This document shows, one piece after another, positions 8,381 to 16,759 of a stretch of 64,000 nt of DNA. Source of the DNA: Marinobacter sediminum (GTDB lineage Bacteria > Pseudomonadota > Gammaproteobacteria > Pseudomonadales > Oleiphilaceae); contig NZ_JAEMQH010000002.1 of the NCBI RefSeq assembly GCF_016820575.1, positions 741,305 through 805,304 of the forward strand, written 5' to 3'. The position numbers and the translations under genes were made by a program. Within the stretch, counting starts at the first letter, position 1. Each line of letters begins with the position of its first letter. The notes under the pieces were generated by a model. That model was given only the letters and a program-made list of their open reading frames with translations. It did no database searches and was not told the origin of the DNA.

Positions 8381-10978
8381 ATGAATACTGACTACCGCAA
8401 ACCGCTACCGGGCACCGACCTGGATTATTTCGATACTCGCCAGGCTGTTGAAGACATTCAGCCTGGCGCCTACGAAAAGCTTCCTTACACCTCGCGGATT
8501 CTGGCAGAGCAGTTGGTTCGCCGTTGCGATCCCGAGATGCTGACTGATTCCCTGAAACAGCTGATCGAGCGCAAGCGGGATCTGGACTTCCCGTGGTATC
8601 CCGCCCGTGTGGTGTGTCACGACATTCTTGGCCAAACCGCCCTTGTTGACCTGGCTGGTCTCCGAGATGCGATTGCGGAGAAGGGCGGTGACCCGGCCAA
8701 GGTTAACCCGGTCGTGCCAACGCAATTGATTGTCGATCACTCACTGGCAGTTGAGCACGCGGGCTTCGAGAAAGACGCGTTCGAAAAGAACCGGGCGGTC
8801 GAAGACCGTCGAAACGACGACCGGTTCCATTTCATCAACTGGACCAAGACCGCGTTCGAGAACGTGGATGTGATTCCACCGGGCAACGGCATCATGCACC
8901 AGATCAACCTGGAGAAGATGTCTCCGGTAGTGCAATCACGTGGCGGCGTGGCGTTTCCGGATACCTGTGTGGGTACCGATAGCCACACCCCGATGGTCGA
9001 TGCGCTGGGCGTTATTTCTGTGGGTGTTGGCGGCCTGGAAGCTGAGAGCGTCATGCTAGGCCGAGCATCCATGATGCGGCTTCCGGACATTGTTGGTGTT
9101 GCGTTGACGGGCAAACTGCGCCCGGGCATAACCAGTACCGATATGGTACTGGCCCTGACAGAATTCCTGCGTAAGGAACGGGTGGTCGGTGCTTATCTTG
9201 AGTTCTTTGGCGAGGGCGCCGACAGCCTGACGGTTGGCGATCGCGCAACGATCTCGAACATGACGCCGGAGTATGGTGCAACTGCCGCCATGTTCTACAT
9301 CGATGGCCAGACCATTGATTATTTGAAACTGACCGGGCGCGAAGACGAGCAGGTTGCGCTGGTTGAGAACTACGCCAAGCACACAGGCCTGTGGGCCGAT
9401 AGCCTGAAGTCCGCGGAATACGAGCGGATTCTGACCTTTGATCTCTCGAAAGTTGAGCGGACCCTTGCCGGCCCTTCCAATCCCCACGCGCATCTGCCCA
9501 CCTCCGAGCTCGCCAAGCGCGGAATTGCCGGTGAATGGGAGCAGGAAGAGGGCAAGATGCCGGATGGTGCGGTCATCATTGCTGCGATCACCAGCTGCAC
9601 AAACACCTCTAACCCGCGGAACATGGTGGCCGCTGGCTTGATCGCCCGTAATGCTAACAAGCTGGGCCTTACCCGAAAGCCATGGGTTAAGTCCTCGCTG
9701 GCACCGGGCTCCAAAACGGTCAAGATGTATCTGGAAGAAGCCGATCTGCTGCCTGAGCTGGAGAATCTTGGCTTTGGTGTTGTCGCCTTTGCCTGTACCA
9801 CCTGCAATGGCATGAGTGGTGCGCTGGATCCGAAAATCCAGAAGGAAATCGTTGACCGGGATCTCTACTCAACGGCTGTTCTGTCCGGCAACCGTAACTT
9901 CGACGGCAGGATTCATCCCTACGCCAAGCAGGCGTTCCTGGCATCACCACCGCTGGTTGTGGCGTATGCGATTGCAGGCACTATCCGCTTCGATATTGAA
10001 AAGGATGTCCTGGGTTACGATCAGGAAGGCAATGCCGTCACTCTGAAAGACATCTGGCCGAGCGATGAAGAAATCGATTCCATCGTGAAAACCAGTGTTA
10101 AGCCGGAACAGTTCCGTAGCACCTACATTCCGATGTTCGACATTACGCGTGATGCTAACGCCAACACTAACCCGAACTACGAGTGGCGTCCGCAGAGCAC
10201 GTACATCCGCCGCCCGCCTTATTGGGAAGGTGGATTGGCCGGGGAGAAGGCGCTCAAGGGAATGCGGCCGTTGGCGATCCTGCCAGACAACATCACCACC
10301 GACCACCTGTCGCCCTCCAACGCCATTCTTATGAACAGTGCGGCTGGTGAATACCTGCACAAAATGGGCGTGCCGGAGGAAGACTTCAACTCCTACGCGA
10401 CCCACCGTGGTGATCACCTGACGGCACAGCGCGCGACCTTTGCCAACCCGAAACTGTTTAATGAAATGGTGCGGGATGAAAATGGCAATGTGAAGCAAGG
10501 TTCGCTGGCGCGAGTTGAGCCCGAAGGCAAAGTGACACGCATGTGGGAAGCAATTGAAACCTACATGGAGCGTAAACAGCCGCTGATCATCATTGCCGGT
10601 GCGGATTACGGTCAGGGCTCCTCCCGTGATTGGGCGGCCAAAGGCGTTGCCCTGGCGGGCGTTGAAGCCATTGTTGCGGAAGGGTTTGAGCGAATCCACC
10701 GCACCAACCTGGTGGGTATGGGCGTTATGCCCCTTCAGTTTGAGGACGGCACAACCCGTCAGACCCTGGCACTTGATGGCACCGAGACTTACGACGTGGA
10801 AGGTGTTGCCGCGCCGAGAGCGGAAATGACGCTGGTTATCCATCGAAAGAACGGCAGTACCGAGCATGTTCCGGTGATCTGTCGCCTGGATACCGCCGAG
10901 GAGGTCTCCATCTATACCGCGGGTGGCGTTTTGCAGCGGTTTGCCCAGGACTTCCTGGAGGCGGAGGGCGCCGCATGA
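8381..10978 (+). CDS. acnD: Fe/S-dependent 2-methylcitrate dehydratase (AcnD)
   Basis: A protein of 865 residues of the aconitase family. AcnD dehydrates 2-methylcitrate to a methylaconitate isomer and, with PrpF, replaces PrpD in many bacteria. The [4Fe-4S] ligand regions are visible: ITSCTNTSNPRNM with one Cys and FACTTCNGMSG with two. The swivelling domain has DYGQGSSRDWAAKG and MGVMPLQF. The gene is directly coupled to prpF (stop and start overlap by 4 bases), the hallmark of AcnD rather than housekeeping AcnA. The hairpin at 8307-8342 precedes it. Confidence 0.96.
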   Translation: MNTDYRKPLPGTDLDYFDTRQAVEDIQPGAYEKLPYTSRILAEQLVRRCDPEMLTDSLKQLIERKRDLDFPWYPARVVCHDILGQTALVDLAGLRDAIAEKGGDPAKVNPVVPTQLIVDHSLAVEHAGFEKDAFEKNRAVEDRRNDDRFHFINWTKTAFENVDVIPPGNGIMHQINLEKMSPVVQSRGGVAFPDTCVGTDSHTPMVDALGVISVGVGGLEAESVMLGRASMMRLPDIVGVALTGKLRPGITSTDMVLALTEFLRKERVVGAYLEFFGEGADSLTVGDRATISNMTPEYGATAAMFYIDGQTIDYLKLTGREDEQVALVENYAKHTGLWADSLKSAEYERILTFDLSKVERTLAGPSNPHAHLPTSELAKRGIAGEWEQEEGKMPDGAVIIAAITSCTNTSNPRNMVAAGLIARNANKLGLTRKPWVKSSLAPGSKTVKMYLEEADLLPELENLGFGVVAFACTTCNGMSGALDPKIQKEIVDRDLYSTAVLSGNRNFDGRIHPYAKQAFLASPPLVVAYAIAGTIRFDIEKDVLGYDQEGNAVTLKDIWPSDEEIDSIVKTSVKPEQFRSTYIPMFDITRDANANTNPNYEWRPQSTYIRRPPYWEGGLAGEKALKGMRPLAILPDNITTDHLSPSNAILMNSAAGEYLHKMGVPEEDFNSYATHRGDHLTAQRATFANPKLFNEMVRDENGNVKQGSLARVEPEGKVTRMWEAIETYMERKQPLIIIAGADYGQGSSRDWAAKGVALAGVEAIVAEGFERIHRTNLVGMGVMPLQFEDGTTRQTLALDGTETYDVEGVAAPRAEMTLVIHRKNGSTEHVPVICRLDTAEEVSIYTAGGVLQRFAQDFLEAEGAA

Positions 10979-12153
10979 GCCATCCAGCGCAGGTAAGAGT
11001 TCCCGCCACCTACATGCGTGGCGGTACCAGCAAGGGCGTGTTCTTCCGGCTTCAAGATCTGCCTGAAGTCGCCCAAGTCCCGGGTGAAGCCCGGGACAAG
11101 CTGCTGCTACGGGTTATCGGCAGCCCGGATCCTTATCAGAAACAGACCGACGGTATGGGCGGTGCCACCTCGAGCACCAGCAAAACGGTGATCTTGGCCG
11201 AGCCGACCCAGCCCGACCACGACGTCGACTACCTGTTCGGGCAGGTGTCTATCGACAAGCCGTTTGTGGACTGGAGCGGTAATTGTGGAAACTTGACCGC
11301 TGCCGTCGGTGCCTTTGCCATCAACAGCGGCTTCGTGTCCCAGGACCGGATTCCCGAAAATGGCTTTTGCACCGTTCGTATCTGGCAGGCGAACATTCGG
11401 AAAACCATTGTTGCCCAGGTTCCGATCACTAATGGAGAAGTGCAGGAAACCGGCGATTTTGAGCTGGACGGGGTCACCTTTCCCGCAGCCGAAGTCCAGG
11501 TGGAATTCATGGACCCCGCCGATGGCGACGGAGCCATGTTCCCTACGGGCAACGTGGTCGATGATCTGGAGGTTCCGGGTGTTGGAACCTTGCGCGCTAC
11601 CATGATCAATGCCGGTATCCCCACCATCTTTATTAATGCCGAAGATATTGGGTACACCGGTACCGAATTGCAGGACGCCATTAATGGCGACCCCAAGGCT
11701 CTGTCCATGTTCGAGACCATTCGGTCTCATGGAGCGGTCAAGATGGGGCTGATTGGTCATGTGGACGAAGCAGCCAGCCGACAGCACACCCCGAAAGTGG
11801 CGTTTGTAGCGGCTCCAGCCGACTACGTGTCTTCCAGTGGCAAGCAGATCAGGGCCGGAGACATTGATGTCCTGGTGCGCGCTTTGTCTATGGGCAAGCT
11901 GCACCACGCCATGATGGGAACGGCTGCTGTAGCGATTGCAACGGCTTCTGCCGTGCCGGGCACACTGGTGAACCTGGCTGCCGGTGGCGGTGATCGTACT
12001 GACGTCACCTTTGGTCACCCCTCGGGCACCTTGCGTGTGGGGGCAGAGGCCAGCCAGGTGAATGGTCAGTGGACGGCGACCAAAGCAATCATGAGCCGCA
12101 GTGCCCGAATCCTCATGGAGGGGTGGGTTAGAGTACCAGGCGGATCGTTCTGA
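10975..12153 (+). CDS. prpF: 2-methylaconitate isomerase PrpF
   Basis: A protein of 392 residues, normal for PrpF. PrpF isomerises the trans-methylaconitate made by AcnD to the cis form used by aconitase, so AcnD and PrpF act as a pair. The diaminopimelate-epimerase-like fold shows VPATYMRGGTSKGVFF at the N-terminus, DWSGNCGNLTAAVG around the first catalytic region and HPSGTLRVGAE near the C-terminus. The ATG overlaps the acnD stop. In other genomes prpD commonly follows; here a PEP-CTERM-like gene on the opposite strand intervenes. Confidence 0.96.
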   Translation: MSHPAQVRVPATYMRGGTSKGVFFRLQDLPEVAQVPGEARDKLLLRVIGSPDPYQKQTDGMGGATSSTSKTVILAEPTQPDHDVDYLFGQVSIDKPFVDWSGNCGNLTAAVGAFAINSGFVSQDRIPENGFCTVRIWQANIRKTIVAQVPITNGEVQETGDFELDGVTFPAAEVQVEFMDPADGDGAMFPTGNVVDDLEVPGVGTLRATMINAGIPTIFINAEDIGYTGTELQDAINGDPKALSMFETIRSHGAVKMGLIGHVDEAASRQHTPKVAFVAAPADYVSSSGKQIRAGDIDVLVRALSMGKLHHAMMGTAAVAIATASAVPGTLVNLAAGGGDRTDVTFGHPSGTLRVGAEASQVNGQWTATKAIMSRSARILMEGWVRVPGGSF

Positions 12154-12169
12154 CAAATGGTGTTGTTTG

Positions 12170-12197
12170 GGTGGCGGGTGCTATGGCGGCCGCCACC
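12170..12197. terminator. GC-rich stem-loop after prpF
   Basis: GGTGGCGG at 12170-12177 pairs with CCGCCACC at 12190-12197 around a 12-base loop, 17 bases after the prpF stop and 27 bases past the end of the convergent PEP-CTERM-like gene. There is no U-run, so rho-independent termination is uncertain. Confidence 0.4.
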
Positions 12198-12223
12198 GAA
12201 ACAGTTCGGAGTTCGGCCTTAAT

Positions 12224-12658
12224 CTATTTCTTGAGAACTCTTCTTGAGATAAGCCCCATCACACAGAGCACGATCAAGGCTAAAGAAGAGGGCTCTGTCA
12301 CTTTTAGGACCCCTGATCCCAACACTCCGGATAGCAGGGATTTAGTCGATCGCGTTCTAGACCATAAGTCACCGGCCAGTTCGGTGTTGTAAGAGAATCT
12401 GCGGAAGTCGGCATCGTACCTTCTCTGGCCGATTGAACGGGGCGCTGCTCTGTAATTACTCCAGACAGATGTGACTCTGTTGTCTCCAAGCTCCACGCCT
12501 TCCTCAATGTCCACTGCTCTAATCCTATCGGCTTGATCCGCGAACAACAGGACCTTTGCGTCTGCACTCACATCATTCAATCCGATGGGTGCGGCAGCTG
12601 AATATCCGCTGAAAATGACTGAACTCCAAAACAAGAGAGCAATGACATGAACTTTCAT
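12224..12658 (-). CDS. Small PEP-CTERM-like secreted protein
   Basis: A protein of 144 residues with a signal peptide (ALLFWSSVIFSGYSAAA), a polar body of about 95 residues with no recognised domain, and a C-terminal tripartite sorting signal: TEPSS at 121-125, a hydrophobic stretch LALIVLCVMGLI and the basic end SRRVLKK. This layout matches PEP-CTERM signals recognised by exosortases; the canonical PEP triad is TEP here. Exosortase would cut near the motif and link the protein to the envelope or matrix. The ATG at 12656-12658 is used because it begins the signal peptide; the frame is open further upstream. It lies antisense between prpF and prpD and has a sigma-54-like element upstream. No homologue function is known to me. 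Confidence 0.72.
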   Translation of the reverse strand: MKVHVIALLFWSSVIFSGYSAAAPIGLNDVSADAKVLLFADQADRIRAVDIEEGVELGDNRVTSVWSNYRAAPRSIGQRRYDADFRRFSYNTELAGDLWSRTRSTKSLLSGVLGSGVLKVTEPSSLALIVLCVMGLISRRVLKK

Positions 12659-12942
12659 GATGGTTTCCGTTCTCGATTTGGCTTCACGAGGCCTGAACTC
12701 AAGCCACGGCCGCCTTTGAAAAATCACGCAAGCGGAATACCAGAAAGGGTTTAACTAAACCAAAACATGCGTGTTCAGATTGCCTGAGGAAAACGGGGTA
12801 GTACCGACTGTAAAAAAAAGTGACATCTGCGAACGACGGAAGGTACGTGCCAGCGAGTTCACGGCGCAAGTCTCCAGATTTCGCCTCAGTGAGCTAGGCT
12901 TTTTAGAGCGAACGATCACAACGACAATTGGGGATCCCGATT
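12659..12942. other. Intergenic region between PEP-CTERM-like gene and prpD
   Basis: A divergent spacer of 284 bases. It holds the sigma-54-like element for the leftward gene and must hold any independent prpD promoter, for which no strong -35/-10 pair was seen. A 71-codon frame at 12771-12986 overlaps prpD, resembles nothing known and is probably not a gene. A GGGGA ribosome-binding site at 12930-12934 serves prpD. Confidence 0.4.
12726..12743 (-). promoter_or_regulatory. Sigma-54-like promoter of the PEP-CTERM-like gene
   Basis: Read on the minus strand the site is CTGGTATTCCGCTTGCGT: a GG (12741-12740) exactly ten bases from GC (12729-12728), with TGG and TTGC blocks of the -24/-12 consensus. 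Transcription would begin near 12716, leaving a leader of about 58 bases. PEP-CTERM genes in some Proteobacteria are reported to be under RpoN and the PrsK/PrsR system. The match is by eye only. Confidence 0.5.
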
Positions 12943-14427
12943 ATGGCCCAAAATACGAACCAGAATCTGCGTCCGGACTACGATGAAGTTCTAAAGGACA
13001 TTGCCGACTACGTGCTCACCTTCCAAGTAAACAATGACGAAGCCTGGCGGACAGCACGTTATTGTCTGATGGATACGCTTGGCTGTGGTTTGCTCGCATT
13101 GCGCTTCCCGGAATGCACGAAGCATCTGGGACCCATCGTTGAGGGAACGGTCGTACCTCATGGGGCCCGAGTGCCAGGAACCTCGTTCCGCCTGGATCCA
13201 GTCAAGGCAGCCTGGGACATTGGCTGCACAATTCGCTGGCTGGACTACAACGACACTTGGCTGGCGGCGGAGTGGGGGCACCCTTCGGACAATCTGGGCG
13301 GGATACTGGCGGTGGCGGATCATCTGTCCCAGCAAAGGGTCGCTTCGGGCCAGGCGCCATTAACCGTTCGTACGGTGCTTGAGGCCATGATCATGGCGCA
13401 CGAAATTCAGGGTGTTCTGGCGCTGGAAAACTCTTTCAATCGTGTTGGCCTGGATCACGTGGTACTGGTCAAAGTTGCGTCAACTGCAGTGACAGCGAAG
13501 CTGATGGGCGCTAACCGTGAGCAGATACTCTCCGCACTTTCGCATGCCTGGGTTGATGGGCAGGCCTTGCGTACCTATCGCCACGCCCCCAACGCGGGAT
13601 CCCGGAAGTCCTGGGCGGCAGGTGACGCAACCTCTCGGGGAGTCCGCTTGGCTGATATCGCGATGCGGGGAGAGATGGGGATCCCTGGTGCGTTAACGGC
13701 GCCACAATGGGGATTTTACGACGTCTCTTTCAGTACCACTAACAAGGACCTGAAACTCAAGCCTGAAAATGAAAGGGAGTTTTCATTACCCCAGGCTTTC
13801 GGCTCCTATGTGATGGAAAACGTGCTGTTTAAAGTGTCGTTCCCGGCGGAATTCCATGCCCAAACAGCGGCTGAGGCCGCGATCACTTTGCATTCCGAAG
13901 TTCGGGGTCGGATTTCCGATATAGATAAAGTCGTGATCACCACGCACGAGTCGGCAATTCGAATCATTTCAAAGCAGGGAGCTTTGGCCAATCCGGCAGA
14001 TCGTGATCATTGTTTGCAGTATATGACGGCAGTTCCCCTGATCTTTGGGGCACTGACGGCCGAGCATTATGAGGATGGGTTCCACGCTGCACATCCGATC
14101 ATCGATGAGCTTCGTGAAAAAATGGAGGTTGTTGAAGATCCCCGATACACGGCGGAGTATCTTGAGGCGGATAAACGGTCGATCGCTAATGCCGTGCAAG
14201 TGTTTTTCAAGGACGGTACCTGCACAGAGCAGGTCTTGGTTGAGTACCCGATTGGCCATCGACGTCGGCGAGAAGAGAGCATCCCCCTGCTCGAACAGAA
14301 ATTCCGGAGCAATCTTTCGACACGTTTTCCTGCCCACAGGTGTCAGAAAATCGTTGATCTGTTTGCCGATCAGACCGCCCTTGAAAGCACGCCTGTACAG
14401 GTCTTGATGGATCAATTGATGATTTGA
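12943..14427 (+). CDS. prpD: 2-methylcitrate dehydratase PrpD (MmgE/PrpD family)
   Basis: A protein of 494 residues, close to enterobacterial PrpD. The family dehydrates 2-methylcitrate without an iron-sulfur cluster. Typical features: [41 protein letters not shown] near the active site, [20 protein letters not shown] and [17 protein letters not shown]. The genome thus carries both dehydration routes (AcnD-PrpF and PrpD). The ATG at 12943 has GGGGA eight bases upstream; a TTG at 12928 is weaker. It is separated from prpF by 789 bases containing an antisense gene, so it probably has its own promoter. Confidence 0.95.
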   Translation: MAQNTNQNLRPDYDEVLKDIADYVLTFQVNNDEAWRTARYCLMDTLGCGLLALRFPECTKHLGPIVEGTVVPHGARVPGTSFRLDPVKAAWDIGCTIRWLDYNDTWLAAEWGHPSDNLGGILAVADHLSQQRVASGQAPLTVRTVLEAMIMAHEIQGVLALENSFNRVGLDHVVLVKVASTAVTAKLMGANREQILSALSHAWVDGQALRTYRHAPNAGSRKSWAAGDATSRGVRLADIAMRGEMGIPGALTAPQWGFYDVSFSTTNKDLKLKPENEREFSLPQAFGSYVMENVLFKVSFPAEFHAQTAAEAAITLHSEVRGRISDIDKVVITTHESAIRIISKQGALANPADRDHCLQYMTAVPLIFGALTAEHYEDGFHAAHPIIDELREKMEVVEDPRYTAEYLEADKRSIANAVQVFFKDGTCTEQVLVEYPIGHRRRREESIPLLEQKFRSNLSTRFPAHRCQKIVDLFADQTALESTPVQVLMDQLMI

Positions 14428-14491
14428 CTTGCCGCCAAGAGATGCAGAGCTGCCGCTGTGTTGCGGCGGTTCTCAAAAATTATGTGTTTTG

Positions 14492-14544
14492 TTGAAGATA
14501 CATAGAATTACATTAGACTCAAGGAAGACCGGAGTTACCGCTGC
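14492..14544 (+). promoter_or_regulatory. Candidate promoters of the exopolysaccharide operon
   Basis: Two weak candidates precede the GTG at 14592. One is sigma-70-like: TTGAAG at 14492-14497 with TAGACT at 14514-14519 (16-base spacer). The other has sigma-54 spacing: GG at 14531-14532, ten bases, then GC at 14543-14544 within CTGCA, but with a poor -24 box. Neither is decisive. Confidence 0.3.
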
Positions 14545-14591
14545 ATCGGATGTGCGGCATCAGGCTCGGATGAACAACACAAGGAGTTGGC

Positions 14592-16004
14592 GTGGCTCAC
14601 GTCAGATTGTTCAGGCATTACATACACCTTCCCTTTGTCATACTTGGCCTGATTGATTTATTGGTGTTGGTCTTCAGCTTCCTGCTGGCCACCTTTTTTC
14701 GCTACTTCGGCGACCTCAGCTATTTCCTCGACCATCTTGTTTTTCTGATTCCCTCGGCCATTGTTTTTTCGCTGGTCAATCTTCTGATCATGATTGCGAT
14801 CGGTGTCCATCAGGCCCGGCTGGAAGAGGGCATGTCGGGGATGATGCTCAGGACCATTCTGGCTTTAATTGCTGGTGTTCCGATCGCTGCTTTCACCTAC
14901 CTGCTAGCCAAAGAGTGGTTGTGGTACCTGAGCTCCAGTGGCGTTCTAACCTCTGCATCCGTGTTCGGTTTTTTCCTGTTAGGTATTGTCCGCTCGGTGT
15001 TCTTTGCCGTAGCGGGCAAGGACACCTTTAAACGCAAGGTACTGGTGCTGGGCTCAGGATCCCGGGCAAATCGGCTACTTGAAGATCTGAAAACACCTTT
15101 TAACCGGAAAGGTTTCACGCTGATTGGTTTTGTGCCCCTGCCTGGGGAGCAGCAGAAAGTACCGGAAGAGTACCTGATTCATCCTCCCTTAACGCTTCAG
15201 CAATACATCCACAGGCACCCGGTCAGGGAAATCGTGGTTGCTGTGGACGACCGCCGGAAAGGTCTGCCGATGGAGGACCTTCTCGAGTGCAAAATGGAGG
15301 GTGTCAAAATTGTTGACGGTGCCACTTTTTATGAGCGCGAATCCCGGAAAGTCGCCCTGGAGATGATTTCACATGGTTGGCTTGTCTTCTCAGACGGTTT
15401 CACCGTGTCGTCAGTCTTCGGGATTGGCAAACGATCCCTGGATGTCCTGGCCGCAACTACGCTGCTGGTCCTTGGCCTGCCGGTCATAATCCTGACCGCC
15501 ATCGCGATCAAAATTGAGGATGGTCTGAAAGCACCTGTGCTCTACAGTCAGGAACGGGTGGGGCTTAACGGCAGGGTGTTCAGGGTTCACAAGTTTCGAT
15601 CAATGGCCATCGATGCGGAAAAGAATGGCGCGGTGTGGGCGAAGAAAAACGATACCCGTGTTACCCGTGTTGGCGAGTTCATCCGCAAGGTCAGAATTGA
15701 TGAGTTGCCTCAGATTTTCAATGTGTTCAATGGTTCGATGGCCTTTGTCGGCCCACGCCCGGAAAGACCCGTGTTTGTTGAGCAACTCGCGAAAAAAATA
15801 CCGTTATACAGTGAAAGACACCGGGTGAAACCTGGCGTCACCGGTTGGGCCCAGTTGTGCTTCGCCTATGCTGATAATGAAGAGGACACGCGCGAGAAGT
15901 TGAGATATGACCTTTACTACATAAAGAATCAAAGCCTGCTGCTCGATTTGTTGATTATAATTCAAACAGTCGAAGTGGTATTGTTTAAAAAAGGATCAAG
16001 GTAG
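14592..16004 (+). CDS. Undecaprenyl-phosphate sugar phosphotransferase (exopolysaccharide priming enzyme)
   Basis: A protein of 470 residues. The N-terminus has four to five membrane segments, the middle a Rossmann-like CoA-binding-3 domain (RKVLVLGSGSRANRLLEDL), and the C-terminus the bacterial sugar transferase domain beginning KRSLDVLAATTLLVLGLPVI, with RVGLNGRVFRVHKFRSM, RKVRIDELPQIFNVFNGSM and FVGPRPERP. It transfers a hexose-1-phosphate to undecaprenyl phosphate at the inner membrane and starts repeat-unit synthesis. It begins the operon, as EpsB-type enzymes do in XrtA-associated loci. The GTG start has AAGGAG five bases upstream. Confidence 0.93.
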   Translation: MAHVRLFRHYIHLPFVILGLIDLLVLVFSFLLATFFRYFGDLSYFLDHLVFLIPSAIVFSLVNLLIMIAIGVHQARLEEGMSGMMLRTILALIAGVPIAAFTYLLAKEWLWYLSSSGVLTSASVFGFFLLGIVRSVFFAVAGKDTFKRKVLVLGSGSRANRLLEDLKTPFNRKGFTLIGFVPLPGEQQKVPEEYLIHPPLTLQQYIHRHPVREIVVAVDDRRKGLPMEDLLECKMEGVKIVDGATFYERESRKVALEMISHGWLVFSDGFTVSSVFGIGKRSLDVLAATTLLVLGLPVIILTAIAIKIEDGLKAPVLYSQERVGLNGRVFRVHKFRSMAIDAEKNGAVWAKKNDTRVTRVGEFIRKVRIDELPQIFNVFNGSMAFVGPRPERPVFVEQLAKKIPLYSERHRVKPGVTGWAQLCFAYADNEEDTREKLRYDLYYIKNQSLLLDLLIIIQTVEVVLFKKGSR

Positions 16005-16066
16005 TTTCGGGGTTATGCTGTTCCCGGAACATGGAATGAAGCAAGGACTTGTAGAGAGGATTCACA

Positions 16067-16708
16067 ATGTCACGGATGTACACCCTGCCAGGGCTCGCCC
16101 TGTTGTTGACCGTTACCCTGATTTCCGGCTGCGCCGGGCCTTCCGCCTCCTCGAGGGACAAAATCCAGCAAGCACTCAGTGTCAGCACGACCAACAGCGT
16201 CGACGAATATTTGCTCGGCGTGACCGATGTTGTTCGAGTCTCTGTCTGGCGCAATGAGGACCTGAGTATTGAGGTTCCTGTCCGTCCAGATGGGAAGATT
16301 TCAGTACCGTTGGTTGGCGATGTTCAGGCCAGTGGCCGAACTCCTCAAGCCCTGGCAGACGATATCGAAAGCTCTCTTGGTCAGTACATACGCCAGCCGC
16401 AGGTGAGCATTGTGGTCACGTCCATGGGCAGTCATGAATTTACTGACCGGGTGAGAGTCACCGGAGCCGTCACGCAACCGGTTTCCGTGCCACACCGCTC
16501 TGGCATGACCGTACTTGATGTGGTTTTGGGAGCAGGAGGCGCCACTCCGTTTGCGGCCCTGAATAAATCCATGCTCTATCGCACGATTAATGGCGAGATC
16601 ATCGCTATTCCGATTCGGCTGGACGATATTCTGAACAATGGGGATGTCACAACAAACTACGCGATTAGGCCGGGTGACATTCTCAGTGTTCCTGAGCGAA
16701 ATTTTTGA
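16067..16708 (+). CDS. Outer-membrane polysaccharide export lipoprotein (Wza/XrtA-system export type)
   Basis: A protein of 213 residues with a lipoprotein signal (LISGCAG lipobox). Residues 45-125 form the polysaccharide biosynthesis/export domain (YLLGVTDVVRVSVWRNEDLS, VRPDGKISVPLVGDVQASG), followed by an SLBB-like domain (RVRVTGAVTQPVSVPHRSGM, LDVVLGAGGATPFA). It is shorter than Wza (about 380 residues), as the export proteins of XrtA loci are. It would form the outer-membrane part of the export channel with the Wzz-like protein encoded next. Confidence 0.9.
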   Translation: MSRMYTLPGLALLLTVTLISGCAGPSASSRDKIQQALSVSTTNSVDEYLLGVTDVVRVSVWRNEDLSIEVPVRPDGKISVPLVGDVQASGRTPQALADDIESSLGQYIRQPQVSIVVTSMGSHEFTDRVRVTGAVTQPVSVPHRSGMTVLDVVLGAGGATPFAALNKSMLYRTINGEIIAIPIRLDDILNNGDVTTNYAIRPGDILSVPERNF

Positions 16709-16759
16709 GCATCCGTTGTAGAAAAGGAATTTTACCAACTTTTTCGTGAGTTAAACGCC

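Noticed and set aside
6402..12156. Long antisense frames opposite prpB, prpC, acnD and prpF
   Set aside because: They mirror the codon pattern of well-identified enzymes on the plus strand and show no domain or ribosome-binding site.
12771..12986. 71-codon frame overlapping the prpD start
   Set aside because: No recognisable motif; it runs into prpD in another frame and lacks a ribosome-binding site.
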